DNA of 64,000 nucleotides from CAG-1138 sp964495385 (GTDB lineage: Bacteria > Bacillota > Clostridia > Christensenellales > CAG-917). Shown piece by piece: positions 43,401 to 52,033 of the stretch. The position numbers and the translations under genes were made by a program. How positions within the stretch are numbered: the first letter of the stretch is position 1; every line of letters begins with the position of its first letter. The stretch spans positions 1-64,000 of the forward strand of contig CAZBVO010000007.1 in NCBI GenBank assembly GCA_964495385.1, in the 5' to 3' direction. Under the pieces are notes generated by a model. The model saw nothing but the letters and a program-made list of their open reading frames with translations. It ran no database searches and had not been told where the DNA came from.

Positions 43401-43640
43401 TTTGTTTGTCATACACGTTTTGTATTGTTTAAAACCGCACATCTAATCGCCATAGATTTTAAAAACGTGCATCTGCATCATTGTAATTTAAGAATATACG
43501 TCTAGGCAGTCCAACCGTTAACCTATTTAAGTTTTAGTCGCGATTGGTTACAATAATACATTCGGACCATTATAGATTCAAAATATACATTTGGATCGTG
43601 ACCTTTTATAAAAACGGCATATTTAAATTTTGTCCAGTTT
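43401..43640. repeat. degenerate array with about 30-bp period
   Basis: A short core, roughly AAAAnnnnCATcTgg, recurs with CAT (or CGT) starting at 43410, 43440, 43470, 43499, 43559, 43588 and 43618. The intervals are 30, 30, 29, 60, 29 and 30. Units are too diverged for ordinary tandem repeats and too A/T-rich and unequal for CRISPR. Confidence 0.45.
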
Positions 43641-43645
43641 TAAAG

Positions 43646-43668
43646 TTACTTAATCTTTGATTAAGTAA
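43646..43668. repeat. perfect 10-bp inverted repeat
   Basis: TTACTTAATC, a three-base centre and GATTAAGTAA, just after the 30-bp array. Confidence 0.7.
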
Positions 43669-43739
43669 AATATAAAAATTTGCGCATTGTTTGTCATTTT
43701 TGGCACGAAAGAATGTCCCTATTTTTGAAAACATACATC

Positions 43740-43769
43740 AAAAAAGAACCGCCTGAGCGGTCCTTTTTT
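43740..43769. terminator. bidirectional terminator-like hairpin
   Basis: AAAAAAGaACCGC paired with GCGGTcCTTTTTT (one internal mismatch), CTGA loop. On the minus strand it could end the mtnN-luxS transcript, although it is 270 bases beyond luxS; on plus no gene precedes it. Confidence 0.7.
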
Positions 43770-44040
43770 ATTAAGTTTATTTGGAGTTTTGTTTTGGCTT
43801 GGTTTAAGTGTTGTTAGACACGGTTTGAGTATTCTTTTGTTTATTATGGTTTTACCTAAACATATTTTGCCAGGTAAAATTGTTTAAGTTATCCGAAAGC
43901 ATTTTGGCCCAATCAAATACGGTTCGATATGATTTTAATTTGCTTCCGATTAGTTTTTCAATTGTCGAAACCTGTTTAAAATGTTTCGGCGATTTTTGGT
44001 TTTAAAAACCGATTAAGATTTTTAAGATAACGGCCTAAAT

Positions 44041-44469
44041 TTACCTTATGACGTTGAGATATCCCTCGATTTCTTTTTTGGCCAGCTCGAGATTGTGAAG
44101 TTTGTAGTTTCCGCATTCGTTTTCGCCGGCTCCAGGGACTTCGTCCAATTTCAAGCAGTCCTCAAAAGCTTTGACGGTGTATTGTTTTGCTTCTTCCTTA
44201 TTTATTCCCAAAAGCAGCAAATAAAACCCTGTGCAGCATCCCATCGGCCCGAAGTAGACAACTTTATCTTTTATCGGGCTGTTTCTTATGACGGTTGCAA
44301 ACAAATGCTCAATTGTGTGCATCGCCGCCACGTCCAAATAATCGCCTTTATTTGGCCATTTAAAACGTAAGTCGTACGTAAAAATACCGTTTGCAACGCC
44401 CGACAAATAAAAATCGGGACCGTGCACGCTGTGATCGATGGTAAAAGAGTGTATTTTTTCAAGTTCCAT
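44041..44469 (-). CDS. luxS: S-ribosylhomocysteine lyase LuxS
   Basis: 142 residues, slightly short. The zinc site is HTIEH (His51, His55) with Cys119 in ENECGNYKLHNL; the catalytic Cys78 is in GPMGCCTGFY. It splits S-ribosylhomocysteine into homocysteine and the AI-2 precursor. It starts 2 bases after mtnN, which makes its substrate, so the two genes form a complete SAH-detoxification unit. A weak GGGAGAAT precedes the ATG. Confidence 0.96.
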   Translation of the reverse strand: MELEKIHSFTIDHSVHGPDFYLSGVANGIFTYDLRFKWPNKGDYLDVAAMHTIEHLFATVIRNSPIKDKVVYFGPMGCCTGFYLLLLGINKEEAKQYTVKAFEDCLKLDEVPGAGENECGNYKLHNLELAKKEIEGYLNVIR

Positions 44470-44471
44470 AA

Positions 44472-45152
44472 TTATTCTCCCAAAACGTCATTTATGATTT
44501 TTGCGCAAGCAACGGTACCCGCTTTGACGCTTGCCGGAAAATCGGTTATGCTTCCTTCGTCGGCATTGTCCGAAATAAGCTTTATCATCAAACATTCCTT
44601 TTGATTGCGAAGGGCAGTGAGCAAAATACCTGCCGATTCCATTTCACAGATGTCTGCGCCGAAGTCACCAACCAGGATGCGGCGGATTTCATCCGATGCA
44701 ACAAACTTGTTTCCGGATGCGGCAACAACCTGTTTCAAACCGAAGCGATTTGCCACGTTTTGGGCCAATTCGGCCGTGCAAACGAGGTTTCTGGAAGGGA
44801 ATTCACAATACCTTCCGACCTCGACTCCGTCTAAGGCGGAAGTGTCCATTTCGTAGTGAACGACTTCTTTTACCACAACCAAATCGCCTTGCTTTAAATC
44901 GGCCCTAAGACTGCCGACAAAACCGAAATTTAAAATTAGATCGGCCCCGAAAACGTCTATTGTGTGTTGTGTTGCGGCAGCGGCTGCGATTTCACCGACG
45001 CCGCTGTTTAAAATATAAACTTCATTGTCGCCCTTTATAAACCTGTAAACGGGTTTTGAAAGAAATTCCGTCGCCGTTTCAAGTTCCCCAAACCCTCCGA
45101 GGGCGGTTGCCAGTTCTTTTTCCATAGCGACGATAATAGCGGTTTTTTTCAT
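44472..45152 (-). CDS. mtnN: 5'-methylthioadenosine/S-adenosylhomocysteine nucleosidase
   Basis: 226 residues. IIVAMEKELATALGGF at the start, NSGVGEIAAAAATQHTI, ADLILNFGFVGSL, the substrate loop IGDLV-type GDLVVVKEVVHYEMD, CEMESAGILLTA (ribose-binding Met-Glu pair) and IKLISDNAD with the catalytic Asp all match the Pfs/MtnN family. It removes adenine from SAH and methylthioadenosine. AAAGGAACG precedes the ATG. First gene of the pair with luxS. Confidence 0.96.
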   Translation of the reverse strand: MKKTAIIVAMEKELATALGGFGELETATEFLSKPVYRFIKGDNEVYILNSGVGEIAAAAATQHTIDVFGADLILNFGFVGSLRADLKQGDLVVVKEVVHYEMDTSALDGVEVGRYCEFPSRNLVCTAELAQNVANRFGLKQVVAASGNKFVASDEIRRILVGDFGADICEMESAGILLTALRNQKECLMIKLISDNADEGSITDFPASVKAGTVACAKIINDVLGE

Positions 45153-45254
45153 AAAAACGTTCCTTTAAGTGGTTTTATCCGCGCTTATCGCGGGTTTTCT
45201 ACACGATTATAACACAATAAAACAAAAATTTCCACAACATTGCCAAAAAAACTA

Positions 45255-45284
45255 TTGTTTTTTGTGCGTTTTGTATGTTATAAT
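45255..45284 (+). promoter_or_regulatory. promoter of the MFS-rsmG-parA-parB operon
   Basis: TTGTTT, an 18-base spacer and an extended -10, TGTTATAAT, about 55 bases before the MFS start codon. Confidence 0.6.
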
Positions 45285-45338
45285 TCATAGTGGTGGTTGA
45301 GAACCGAATAATACTTTATATAAGGTTACACTAATAAG

Positions 45339-46760
45339 ATGAAACTTGACACTAAAAAAATAGTATATTGCTCGCTTGCTTTCGGCTGGATTTCGGTGTT
45401 TTGGCAAATTTGGGACACATCCATCCAAGTTATCAACGTAGGCGTAATGGGCCTGGGGACAACCATATCGGGGCTTATTTTGGCAATAGACAACATTATA
45501 GGCCTGTTTGTTCTGCCGCTTAGCGGTAAACTGTCCGACGGTTGCAAATCGAAATTCGGACGTAGAACGCCGTTTATCTTTTTAGGCACTACGGTGGCTC
45601 TTGTCGGCTTGGCGGGAGTTGCGATAGCCGCCGCAAAAAGCATTTTGTGGCTTTATATCGTTTTTATCGTAATCACACTGTTTGCGATGGCGTCTTACCG
45701 TTCGCCGGCACTTTCACTCGTGCCGGATCTTACGCCGGAGCCTCTTAGAAGCAAAGCAAATGCGATTTCAAACATCGTAAGTGCCATTTTCACCGGCGTT
45801 GCCATTTTGATTACGACGGTAGGCATAACAAAATCCGAAAACGGAATTGCAAACGTAAACTATTACATAGTTTTCGGCGGAGCGATAATTGTCAGCGTCA
45901 TAACGGCAATAGTCTTCTTTAAAAAAGTAAACGAACCGAAATTGGTGGCCGATTTCGAGGCCGAAACCGAGGCTTATTTGAACGAAAACACCCTGGAGGA
46001 AGACACCTCGGAGCAGTCCGAAGCGGAAATTTTGTCGCAAGAAAGAGTCAAAAAACGCACAAAAGCGTTGATTCTTCTTTGTGTTTTCTTCTTCTATATG
46101 GCCTACAACGCACTCGTATCAAACTTCACAAACTACGCTTCACTGGTATTAAAGCTGAGCGTTCCTGTTTTGCCACTGGTATTTTTGATGGCAGGCGGAA
46201 TCGGCGGATTTATCCCGGCAACCAAATATGCCGCCAAAAAAGGCCGCAGACGCTCGATTTTGTTGGGATTTATAATTATGTCCGCCGCACTTGCAGTGGC
46301 CTCTGTCGACAGTATTTCGGCGGTTAGTAACGCACTTCCTAAATGGGTTGAAATAACTTTGATATGCACCGCTTTCACGGCCGCGGGGTTCGGTTACGGA
46401 TTTGTTATGGTAAACATCTATCCGTTCTTCCTCGAGTACTCGACCAACAAGAGTTTGGGACAGGGAACGGGAATATTCGCAACGGCCATGACGCTGGCGC
46501 AGGTTATAACTCCGATTCTTGCAGGATTTTTGATTGAACGGTTCGGCCAAGGTTTCACTATCGGAAGTTTTGTTTGGTCTCCGCAACAATACGTCGACAA
46601 CCAAGGCATATCGCACTACGGCGATTTCAGAATTTTGACACCTTACGCGGCACTGTTTTTGGTGTTTGCCCTTGTGTCGGCCGCACTTATTAAAGAGGAA
46701 AACCGAAAAATCAACGTTGCGGTAAAATCCGGACTTGAGATGTTTGACACTGACGTATGA
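45339..46760 (+). CDS. MFS transporter of the SLC45/GPH sugar-transporter type
   Basis: 473 residues, twelve helices with a charged central loop (about 205-245, Glu/Asp/Lys-rich). LSGKLSDGCKSKFGRRTPFIFLGT in the first half resembles the D-x(3)-S-K-x-G-R-R-x-P loop of SLC45/GPH sugar porters. The substrate is unknown. There is no strong ribosome binding site. Its stop codon overlaps the rsmG start (ATGA), so an origin-linked housekeeping operon is led by a transporter gene, which is unusual. Confidence 0.85.
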   Translation: MKLDTKKIVYCSLAFGWISVFWQIWDTSIQVINVGVMGLGTTISGLILAIDNIIGLFVLPLSGKLSDGCKSKFGRRTPFIFLGTTVALVGLAGVAIAAAKSILWLYIVFIVITLFAMASYRSPALSLVPDLTPEPLRSKANAISNIVSAIFTGVAILITTVGITKSENGIANVNYYIVFGGAIIVSVITAIVFFKKVNEPKLVADFEAETEAYLNENTLEEDTSEQSEAEILSQERVKKRTKALILLCVFFFYMAYNALVSNFTNYASLVLKLSVPVLPLVFLMAGGIGGFIPATKYAAKKGRRRSILLGFIIMSAALAVASVDSISAVSNALPKWVEITLICTAFTAAGFGYGFVMVNIYPFFLEYSTNKSLGQGTGIFATAMTLAQVITPILAGFLIERFGQGFTIGSFVWSPQQYVDNQGISHYGDFRILTPYAALFLVFALVSAALIKEENRKINVAVKSGLEMFDTDV

Positions 46761-47461
46761 TGAAAAAAATATTGTCCGAAGGGGCACCTAAGCTTCAAAT
46801 CGAGCTTTCCGACAAACAGATTGAAAAATTTGTTAAATACTACAATTTGGTGGTTGAATACAACAAAAACGTCAACTTAACTGCCATTACGGATGAAACC
46901 GAATTTGCGATAAAGCATTTTTTGGACAGTATTTCAGCCGAAAAATATATCCCTAAAAATTCGTCCGTGGTGGACGTCGGAAGCGGAGCAGGGTTTCCGG
47001 CACTGCCGCTGAAATTGGTGCGAGACGACGTTTCGGTTACGATGATGGATGCACTAAATAAGCGAGTCGAGTTTTTGAAACTTGCAATAAAAGAACTTGA
47101 CGTTTGGGACGTTAGTGCAATTCATATGCGTGCCGAAGATGCCGCAAAAGGCATTTTTCGCGAAAGTTTCGACGTGGCGGTGGCACGGGCCGTTTCGGAG
47201 CTGAGAGTGCTTGCGGAATATTGTTTACCGCTTGTAAAAATCGGCGGAATTATGATTGCGTACAAAAGCGTAAACTCCGACGAGGAAACGGATGCTGCGC
47301 AAAATGCCCTAAAAATTTTGGGCGGAAAAATAGAAAAAACGGTCGACCTGCAATTGCCTACAAGCGGTGATATGCGCCGACTTATTATCATAAGAAAAGT
47401 ATCGGCTACTCCCAAAAAATATCCGAGAGGACAGGGAAAAGAAAAAAAACAGCCGCTTTGA
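46757..47461 (+). CDS. rsmG: 16S rRNA (guanine-527-N7)-methyltransferase RsmG
   Basis: 234 residues. SAM-binding motif VVDVGSGAGFPALPLKLV (about 70-87) and the RsmG signature DALNKRVEFLKLAIKEL and VARAVSELRVLAEYCLPLVKIGG. It methylates G527 of 16S rRNA. In many Firmicutes rsmG lies just before parA, as here, but usually also just after mnmG, which here is 14 kb away on the other strand. Start overlaps the MFS stop by four bases. Confidence 0.97.
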   Translation: MMKKILSEGAPKLQIELSDKQIEKFVKYYNLVVEYNKNVNLTAITDETEFAIKHFLDSISAEKYIPKNSSVVDVGSGAGFPALPLKLVRDDVSVTMMDALNKRVEFLKLAIKELDVWDVSAIHMRAEDAAKGIFRESFDVAVARAVSELRVLAEYCLPLVKIGGIMIAYKSVNSDEETDAAQNALKILGGKIEKTVDLQLPTSGDMRRLIIIRKVSATPKKYPRGQGKEKKQPL

Positions 47462-47498
47462 TTACAAAAGATGACCTCTAAAAATCAGGGAGGCTTCT

Positions 47499-48263
47499 AT
47501 GTTGACTACGGCAATTGTAAATCAAAAAGGCGGCGTCGGGAAAACAACCGTCACCTCGGAACTCGGGACACAACTTGCACTTTTAGGAAAAAGGGTGTTG
47601 TTGATTGACTTGGATCCGCAAGGCAACCTGACTTCGGGGTTCGGAATCGACAAAAACGGCGCAAAAACCTTTTATGACTTGGCGACGGAAAACCAAAACA
47701 TAAACGACTATGTTTTAAACACACCCGTAACCGATCTTTTTATTTTGCCGTCAAACAGAAGCGTTCAAAAACTCGAAACCGAGCTGTCGGATGATGCGGA
47801 AAAGGAATACGTATTAAAAAACCACCTTAAAAATTTGGAAGGTTTCGATTATGTTTTTTTAGATTGTCCGCCTGCATTGGGGCTATTGTCGGTGAGTGCG
47901 CTTACCGCTGCGGACAAAGTTATGGTTCCGTTGTTGGCCGAGTACTACGCTTTGGAAGGTTTGAGGGAACTGTTAAAAACGGTTAAGCTGGTAAAAAAAT
48001 ACCTAAACCCGTCTCTTACGCTTGACGGATTGGTGTTTACCAAATTCGACAGCAGACTGTCACTGGACAAATATATTCACGATTCGCTCAAAAATACATT
48101 CGGTTCGGCCGTGTATAAAGCACGAATCCCTAAAAACGTAACCCTTGCCGAAGCCACGGGGCGTGGTTTACCGGCATCTATAATATTTAAAAACTGCAAA
48201 GGTTCCGAAGCTTACAAACTTCTTGCGGAGGAATTTTCAGAAAAACAGGAGGCACACAAATGA
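47499..48263 (+). CDS. parA: chromosome partitioning ATPase ParA (Soj)
   Basis: 254 residues. Deviant Walker A KGGVGKTT at the N-terminus, Walker A' region DLDPQGNLTSGFGI, and Walker B YVFLDCPPALGLLSVSAL. ParA moves ParB-parS complexes of the chromosome and can act on DnaA. GGGAGGC precedes the ATG, 37 bases after rsmG. It overlaps parB by four bases (ATGA). Confidence 0.97.
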   Translation: MLTTAIVNQKGGVGKTTVTSELGTQLALLGKRVLLIDLDPQGNLTSGFGIDKNGAKTFYDLATENQNINDYVLNTPVTDLFILPSNRSVQKLETELSDDAEKEYVLKNHLKNLEGFDYVFLDCPPALGLLSVSALTAADKVMVPLLAEYYALEGLRELLKTVKLVKKYLNPSLTLDGLVFTKFDSRLSLDKYIHDSLKNTFGSAVYKARIPKNVTLAEATGRGLPASIIFKNCKGSEAYKLLAEEFSEKQEAHK

Positions 48264-49171
48264 TTGCAAACAACAAAGGCTTAGGCAGAGGACTCGATGC
48301 TATTTTAAGCGACTTCAAAGAAGAAGACATCATCAAGGAAGAACAGCAGAAAAAGAACAGTTCCACCTTTGAAATCGACATTTCTCTCATCGACACCAAC
48401 CCTAACCAGCCAAGAAAATCTTTTGACAATATTCAGCTGAGAGAACTTGCCGAAAGCATCAAAAACTTCGGCGTTCTGCAACCGATTTTGCTTTTGAAAC
48501 AGGAAAACGGTAGGTACATAATCATTGCCGGCGAAAGAAGATACCGCGCGGCAAGACTTGCGGGCCTGCAAACCATGCCTGCAATCGTCAGGGAACTTAC
48601 CAAACAACAAGTTGCCGAAATCAGCCTTATCGAAAACCTGCAACGTGAGGACCTCAACCCTATCGAAGAAGCTTTGGGACTTAAAGCACTTATCGACAAC
48701 TTCGGCCTCTCGCAGGAGCAGCTTTCCAAGCGTATAGGTAAGAGCAGACCGAACATCACCAACACTTTAAGGTTGTTGCAACTTCAACCGGAAGTCATCG
48801 AAATGGTTAAGGACAAACGTCTGTCTGCCGGTCACGCAAGGGCTCTCATTCCGGTAACCGAGCCTGAAATTCAAATTCAGATGGCCAACCGCGCATGCGA
48901 CGGGAAAAAGTCTGTGCGTGAAATCGAAATGGACGTCAAGCTGTACTTTAACCGTAAAAACATCGAAAGAGGACCGAGAGAAAAAGAGGTTCAGTCTCGC
49001 GAACTGAAAGCGTTTGTCGGCGACCTTAAACGAGTTTTCGGCACAAGAGTACGCATTAAAGGTTCGGATGAAAAAGGCCGCATCGTTATCGACTATTTCA
49101 CCGCCGACGACCTGCAACGTATTTACGAAATGATAGACTTTTTGAAAGCAAATTTGGGTGCTAAAAAATAA
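48260..49171 (+). CDS. parB: chromosome partitioning protein ParB (Spo0J)
   Basis: 303 residues. NPNQPRKSFD, the CTP-binding GERRYRAARLAG, the EISLIENLQREDLNPIEEA block, and the helix-turn-helix LSQEQLSKRIGKSRPNITNTLRLLQL are all present. The C-terminal dimerisation domain follows. It binds parS and spreads along DNA. Five parS-like sites in this window, at 40.5-42.9 kb, are its probable targets. Last gene of the operon. Confidence 0.97.
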   Translation: MIANNKGLGRGLDAILSDFKEEDIIKEEQQKKNSSTFEIDISLIDTNPNQPRKSFDNIQLRELAESIKNFGVLQPILLLKQENGRYIIIAGERRYRAARLAGLQTMPAIVRELTKQQVAEISLIENLQREDLNPIEEALGLKALIDNFGLSQEQLSKRIGKSRPNITNTLRLLQLQPEVIEMVKDKRLSAGHARALIPVTEPEIQIQMANRACDGKKSVREIEMDVKLYFNRKNIERGPREKEVQSRELKAFVGDLKRVFGTRVRIKGSDEKGRIVIDYFTADDLQRIYEMIDFLKANLGAKK

Positions 49172-49181
49172 ATGAAAATAC

Positions 49182-49211
49182 AAAAAAAGACGGCGCTTGC
49201 CGTCTTTTTTA
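49182..49211. terminator. bidirectional terminator between parB and dnaN
   Basis: Stem AAAAAAAGACGGC/GCCGTCTTTTTT with a short loop, T-rich on both strands; parB and dnaN converge here. Confidence 0.92.
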
Positions 49212-49260
49212 TTTCAAATTTAAGGTTTTAATGCGTTGTTTTGACAACTTAAAGTATCGA

Positions 49261-50364
49261 TTAGCCTTGAATACGAATTGGAAGTATAAGATAGAGGTAC
49301 TCTTCTTCCGCGGTTGGAACGATGATGCCCGGGGCGGTTGAGTTGTTGAATTTCATCTTCACAAAACTGTCGGAAACGGCACGCAAACTGTCGATGATAT
49401 ATTTTGCGTTGAAACCGATTGTAAGGTCTTTTCCGATAAGATTTATGGCGATGTTTTCGTTGTTGCCGCTCTCTTCCGACTGAGCGTTGATATTCAAAAC
49501 GTTTTCTCTTACGTCAAGTTTGACGATCGATTTTTTGTCAGCTTTGGTTATGAGGCTGCAACGGTCCAAACTCTTTTCGAGGTTTTTCTTTTCAACCGTG
49601 ATTTCGGTTGTGAAAGAGGAAGGGATAATTTTGTTGTAGTTTATAAATTCGCTGTCGATAAGGCGAGTAACCACTTTGGTGTTGTCGATTTGCACCATAA
49701 GGTGATTGCGCTCGATGTTCACTTTTACGAGGTCGTCGACGTCGTCCAAAAGTTTTGCGATTTCGCCGAGGCTTCTTGCAGGGACCACTACTTTTTTGCT
49801 TTCGCCGCCGTATTCCACAACTTTTTTGGCAAGTGCCATTCTGTAGCCGTCCGAAGCGACCGCAGTGATAAGATTCTCCTTAAGTTCCAAGCAGCAGCCT
49901 TTCAAAACAGGACGAGTGTCTTCGGTTGCGGCGCAGAAAATAACCTTTCCGATAAGGTCCTTAAGTTCCTTTTGGCTGATGTTGAAAGTGAAAAGCTCGT
50001 CAACGTTTTTGAACGGAGGATATTCGTCCGCCGCCATGCAGTTTACACGACCTTCGCCGTCAGGGTAGTTGATTTTGAGGTAATCTTCGTTGGTGGCGTC
50101 AAGTTCTATCGCTTCGTCTTTCACCTTGTTGACGTAGTCGATAAAAAACTTTCCGTTTACAACCACTTCGCCGTCGATTTTAACCGATGCGCTGATTTTC
50201 TTTTCGATGGAAAGTTCCAAATCGGTTGCCGTTACGGTGAGGGTTTCTCCTTCGGCTTTAAGTTTTATTCCTTCAAGTATCGATAACGATTTTTTAATAG
50301 GCATTGCTTTGCCGGCTTTACTTACCGCATCGGCCAATTCGATGCCGTCTACAAAAACTTTCAT
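49261..50364 (-). CDS. dnaN: DNA polymerase III beta subunit (sliding clamp)
   Basis: 367 residues in three similar clamp domains. Landmarks include KSLSILEGIKLKAEGETLTVTATDLELSIE, GRVNCMAADEYPPFKN, FCAATEDTRPVLKGC and LVASDGYRMALAKK-type AVASDGYRMALAK; it ends ILPIRIQG. The clamp holds polymerases on DNA. AGGAGAAAAG precedes the ATG. It follows dnaA on the same strand with 204 bases between, in which DnaA-box-like sites lie. Confidence 0.98.
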   Translation of the reverse strand: MKVFVDGIELADAVSKAGKAMPIKKSLSILEGIKLKAEGETLTVTATDLELSIEKKISASVKIDGEVVVNGKFFIDYVNKVKDEAIELDATNEDYLKINYPDGEGRVNCMAADEYPPFKNVDELFTFNISQKELKDLIGKVIFCAATEDTRPVLKGCCLELKENLITAVASDGYRMALAKKVVEYGGESKKVVVPARSLGEIAKLLDDVDDLVKVNIERNHLMVQIDNTKVVTRLIDSEFINYNKIIPSSFTTEITVEKKNLEKSLDRCSLITKADKKSIVKLDVRENVLNINAQSEESGNNENIAINLIGKDLTIGFNAKYIIDSLRAVSDSFVKMKFNNSTAPGIIVPTAEEEYLYLILPIRIQG

Positions 50365-50568
50365 ACTTTTCTCCTATTTATAGTTGTTATTATTAACTTT
50401 GATTATAATTATTATAATAATGTCGGTACATAAGTTGATAACCCTAAAAAACCGCAATATATTGCATAGCAACTTACTGTTTGAAACAAAATGTTGTGGT
50501 TTAGAAGGTGGGTAACGTTGTTGATAACTTTAAACCGTTATCCCCAACGTGCGACTTTTTCCACACAC
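50365..50568. other. dnaA-dnaN gap with DnaA-box-like sites and an A/T-rich tract
   Basis: One-mismatch DnaA boxes: TGTTGATAA (50519-50527), TTATCCCCA (50538-50546) and TTTTCCACA (50557-50565), plus a weaker AGTTGATAA (50433-50441). GATTATAATTATTATAATAA at 50401-50420 is very A/T-rich. In Bacillus the dnaA-dnaN gap holds the unwinding element, so this could be a second origin part or a dnaN regulatory region. Confidence 0.5.
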
Positions 50569-51927
50569 CTATCTTTTGTAGAGCATATCTTGTATGTCTT
50601 TTACCTGAATTTTTGTTTTTTTGTCGGATTTTAAAGCTTCCGAAATTTTGTCGCGAGCGTTTATAATCGTGGTGTGATCGCGTCCTCCGAACAGTTCGCC
50701 GATTGCCTGAAGCGGCATATTCAATATATCTCTTATAAGATATATTGCAATCATTCTCGGTTCGACAAATTCCTTGTTGCGGCGTTTTCCGACAATGTCG
50801 TTATAGGAAATGCCGAAATATTGACAAGTGGTGTTGATTATGTCGTTTTCGTCGATGCTGTCTTTTGAAAGCTTAATGCTGTCTTTTAAGGCTTCCTGAG
50901 CGGCGGCAATGGTGGTCACCGGGCTGCCGGAGAGGGAACTGTAGAATATGACTTTGTTCAAAAGTCCTTCCATCTCTCTTACGTTGTCCTCGACGTTTTT
51001 AGCGATGAAGTAGGCAACTTCGTCCGAAAGGTTGAACGTTTGCCCCGATGCTTTTCGCTTTAAAATCGCAATCCTCGTTTCGATGTCCGGTTTGTCGATT
51101 TTTTCCTGCAAACCAAGCTGGAAACGGGTGCGCAGACGCTCCTCGAGTTGCTGAATTTCTTTCGGCGGACGATCGGACGACAATATGATTTGTTTGTCGT
51201 TCTGATACAAGTCGTTGAACATATGGAACACCGCTTCCTGGGATGCAGGCGAGTTGGACAGCGACTGTATGTCGTCAATCATAATAACGTCAACCATGCG
51301 GTATTTTTCCCTAAAAGCCGACGTGGTGCGTTTGTTGATTGCGTCGATATAATCGTTACGGAACTTGTCGGCAGTTATGTACAAAATCCTAAGGTTGGTG
51401 TTGGTGTCCTTGATGTAATTGCCTATTGCGTGCATAAGGTGGGTTTTGCCGAGACCTACTCCGCCGTACAAAAACAGCGGGTTAAATTTGTTGCCCGGAT
51501 CATCCGCAACCGCTTTTGCCGCAGCAAAAGCAAGCTCGTTGGATTTACCCACGACAAAACTGTCGAAGGTGTATTTTTTGTTAAAGGAAAATCCGTTGTC
51601 CTTAACAACCGGTTTGCTGTCTTCGATAACCCATTCCTCATTGACGATATATTCCTGTTTTTTCAAATATTCGTCTTTTTGGCCGTCCAAAATAATTTCG
51701 ACGTCCTCGATCGCCGGATTAACCTCCTTAACGGCGGTTGTAATTTGCGTGAGGTAGTTTTTTACGATGGTGTTTTTGCTTGAAGCGGAATTGGTCAAAA
51801 GAACCAGTTTGTTTTTCAAAAAGCAAACAGGTTTAAGCTTTGCAATCCAAACCTCGAAGCTGATGGCCTGAACCCTACCCGATAAAATTGTCAGAGAATC
51901 TCTCCATAAATCGTCTTTGTTTATCAT
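50569..51927 (-). CDS. dnaA: chromosomal replication initiator DnaA
   Basis: 452 residues. Domain I to about 110; AAA+ domain with Walker A YGGVGLGKTHLMHAIGN (about 155-170) and Walker B VIMIDDIQSL; box VII and the DNA-binding domain IV with FGGRDHTTIINARDKI near residue 420. It opens the origin. No Shine-Dalgarno is visible before the ATG. It is transcribed divergently from recF, whereas dnaA, dnaN and recF usually run the same way. Confidence 0.98.
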   Translation of the reverse strand: MINKDDLWRDSLTILSGRVQAISFEVWIAKLKPVCFLKNKLVLLTNSASSKNTIVKNYLTQITTAVKEVNPAIEDVEIILDGQKDEYLKKQEYIVNEEWVIEDSKPVVKDNGFSFNKKYTFDSFVVGKSNELAFAAAKAVADDPGNKFNPLFLYGGVGLGKTHLMHAIGNYIKDTNTNLRILYITADKFRNDYIDAINKRTTSAFREKYRMVDVIMIDDIQSLSNSPASQEAVFHMFNDLYQNDKQIILSSDRPPKEIQQLEERLRTRFQLGLQEKIDKPDIETRIAILKRKASGQTFNLSDEVAYFIAKNVEDNVREMEGLLNKVIFYSSLSGSPVTTIAAAQEALKDSIKLSKDSIDENDIINTTCQYFGISYNDIVGKRRNKEFVEPRMIAIYLIRDILNMPLQAIGELFGGRDHTTIINARDKISEALKSDKKTKIQVKDIQDMLYKR

Positions 51928-51936
51928 AATAAGTTA

Positions 51937-51965
51937 ATTATAATATATTTTTGTAAAAAAAACAA
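51937..51965 (-). promoter_or_regulatory. dnaA promoter
   Basis: On the minus strand TTGTTT, a 17-base spacer and TATAAT, 10 bases before the start codon, implying an almost leaderless transcript. Confidence 0.55.
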
Positions 51966-51982
51966 ACATATCCGTATAAAAT

Positions 51983-51991
51983 TGTGGATAA
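51983..51991 (-). promoter_or_regulatory. perfect DnaA box between dnaA and recF
   Basis: TGTGGATAA, the exact complement of TTATCCACA, between the two divergent promoters. Suits autoregulation of dnaA. Confidence 0.75.
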
Positions 51992-52004
51992 CTTTGGGCT
52001 AAAA

Positions 52005-52033
52005 TTGATTTTTTAAATAAATTGTGTTATACT
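52005..52033 (+). promoter_or_regulatory. recF promoter
   Basis: TTGATT, a 17-base spacer and TATACT, 20 bases before the recF start codon. Confidence 0.6.

Larger units (their letters stand above)
42699..44040. other. predicted replication origin, 1.3-kb gene-free region
   Basis: No convincing gene lies here. By hand count, 41941-42120 has A74 C38 G20 T48, while 42901-43080 has A33 C24 G37 T86: both skews reverse between them, by eye at about 42885. A perfect DnaA box (42859), a one-mismatch box (43010-43018) and three parS-like sites lie at the switch. T-rich tracts from 42886 to 43260 could serve as an unwinding element. A 30-bp periodic array and a perfect inverted repeat follow. Confidence 0.6.

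Noticed and set aside
43305..43505. 66-residue plus-strand frame in the origin region
   Set aside because: Low-complexity Phe/Leu/His product from T-rich DNA. Although GGGGAA lies near its ATG, composition differs from genes here.
43401..43640. CRISPR array
   Set aside because: Repeats are short, highly diverged and without spacer-like unique segments; no cas genes are present.
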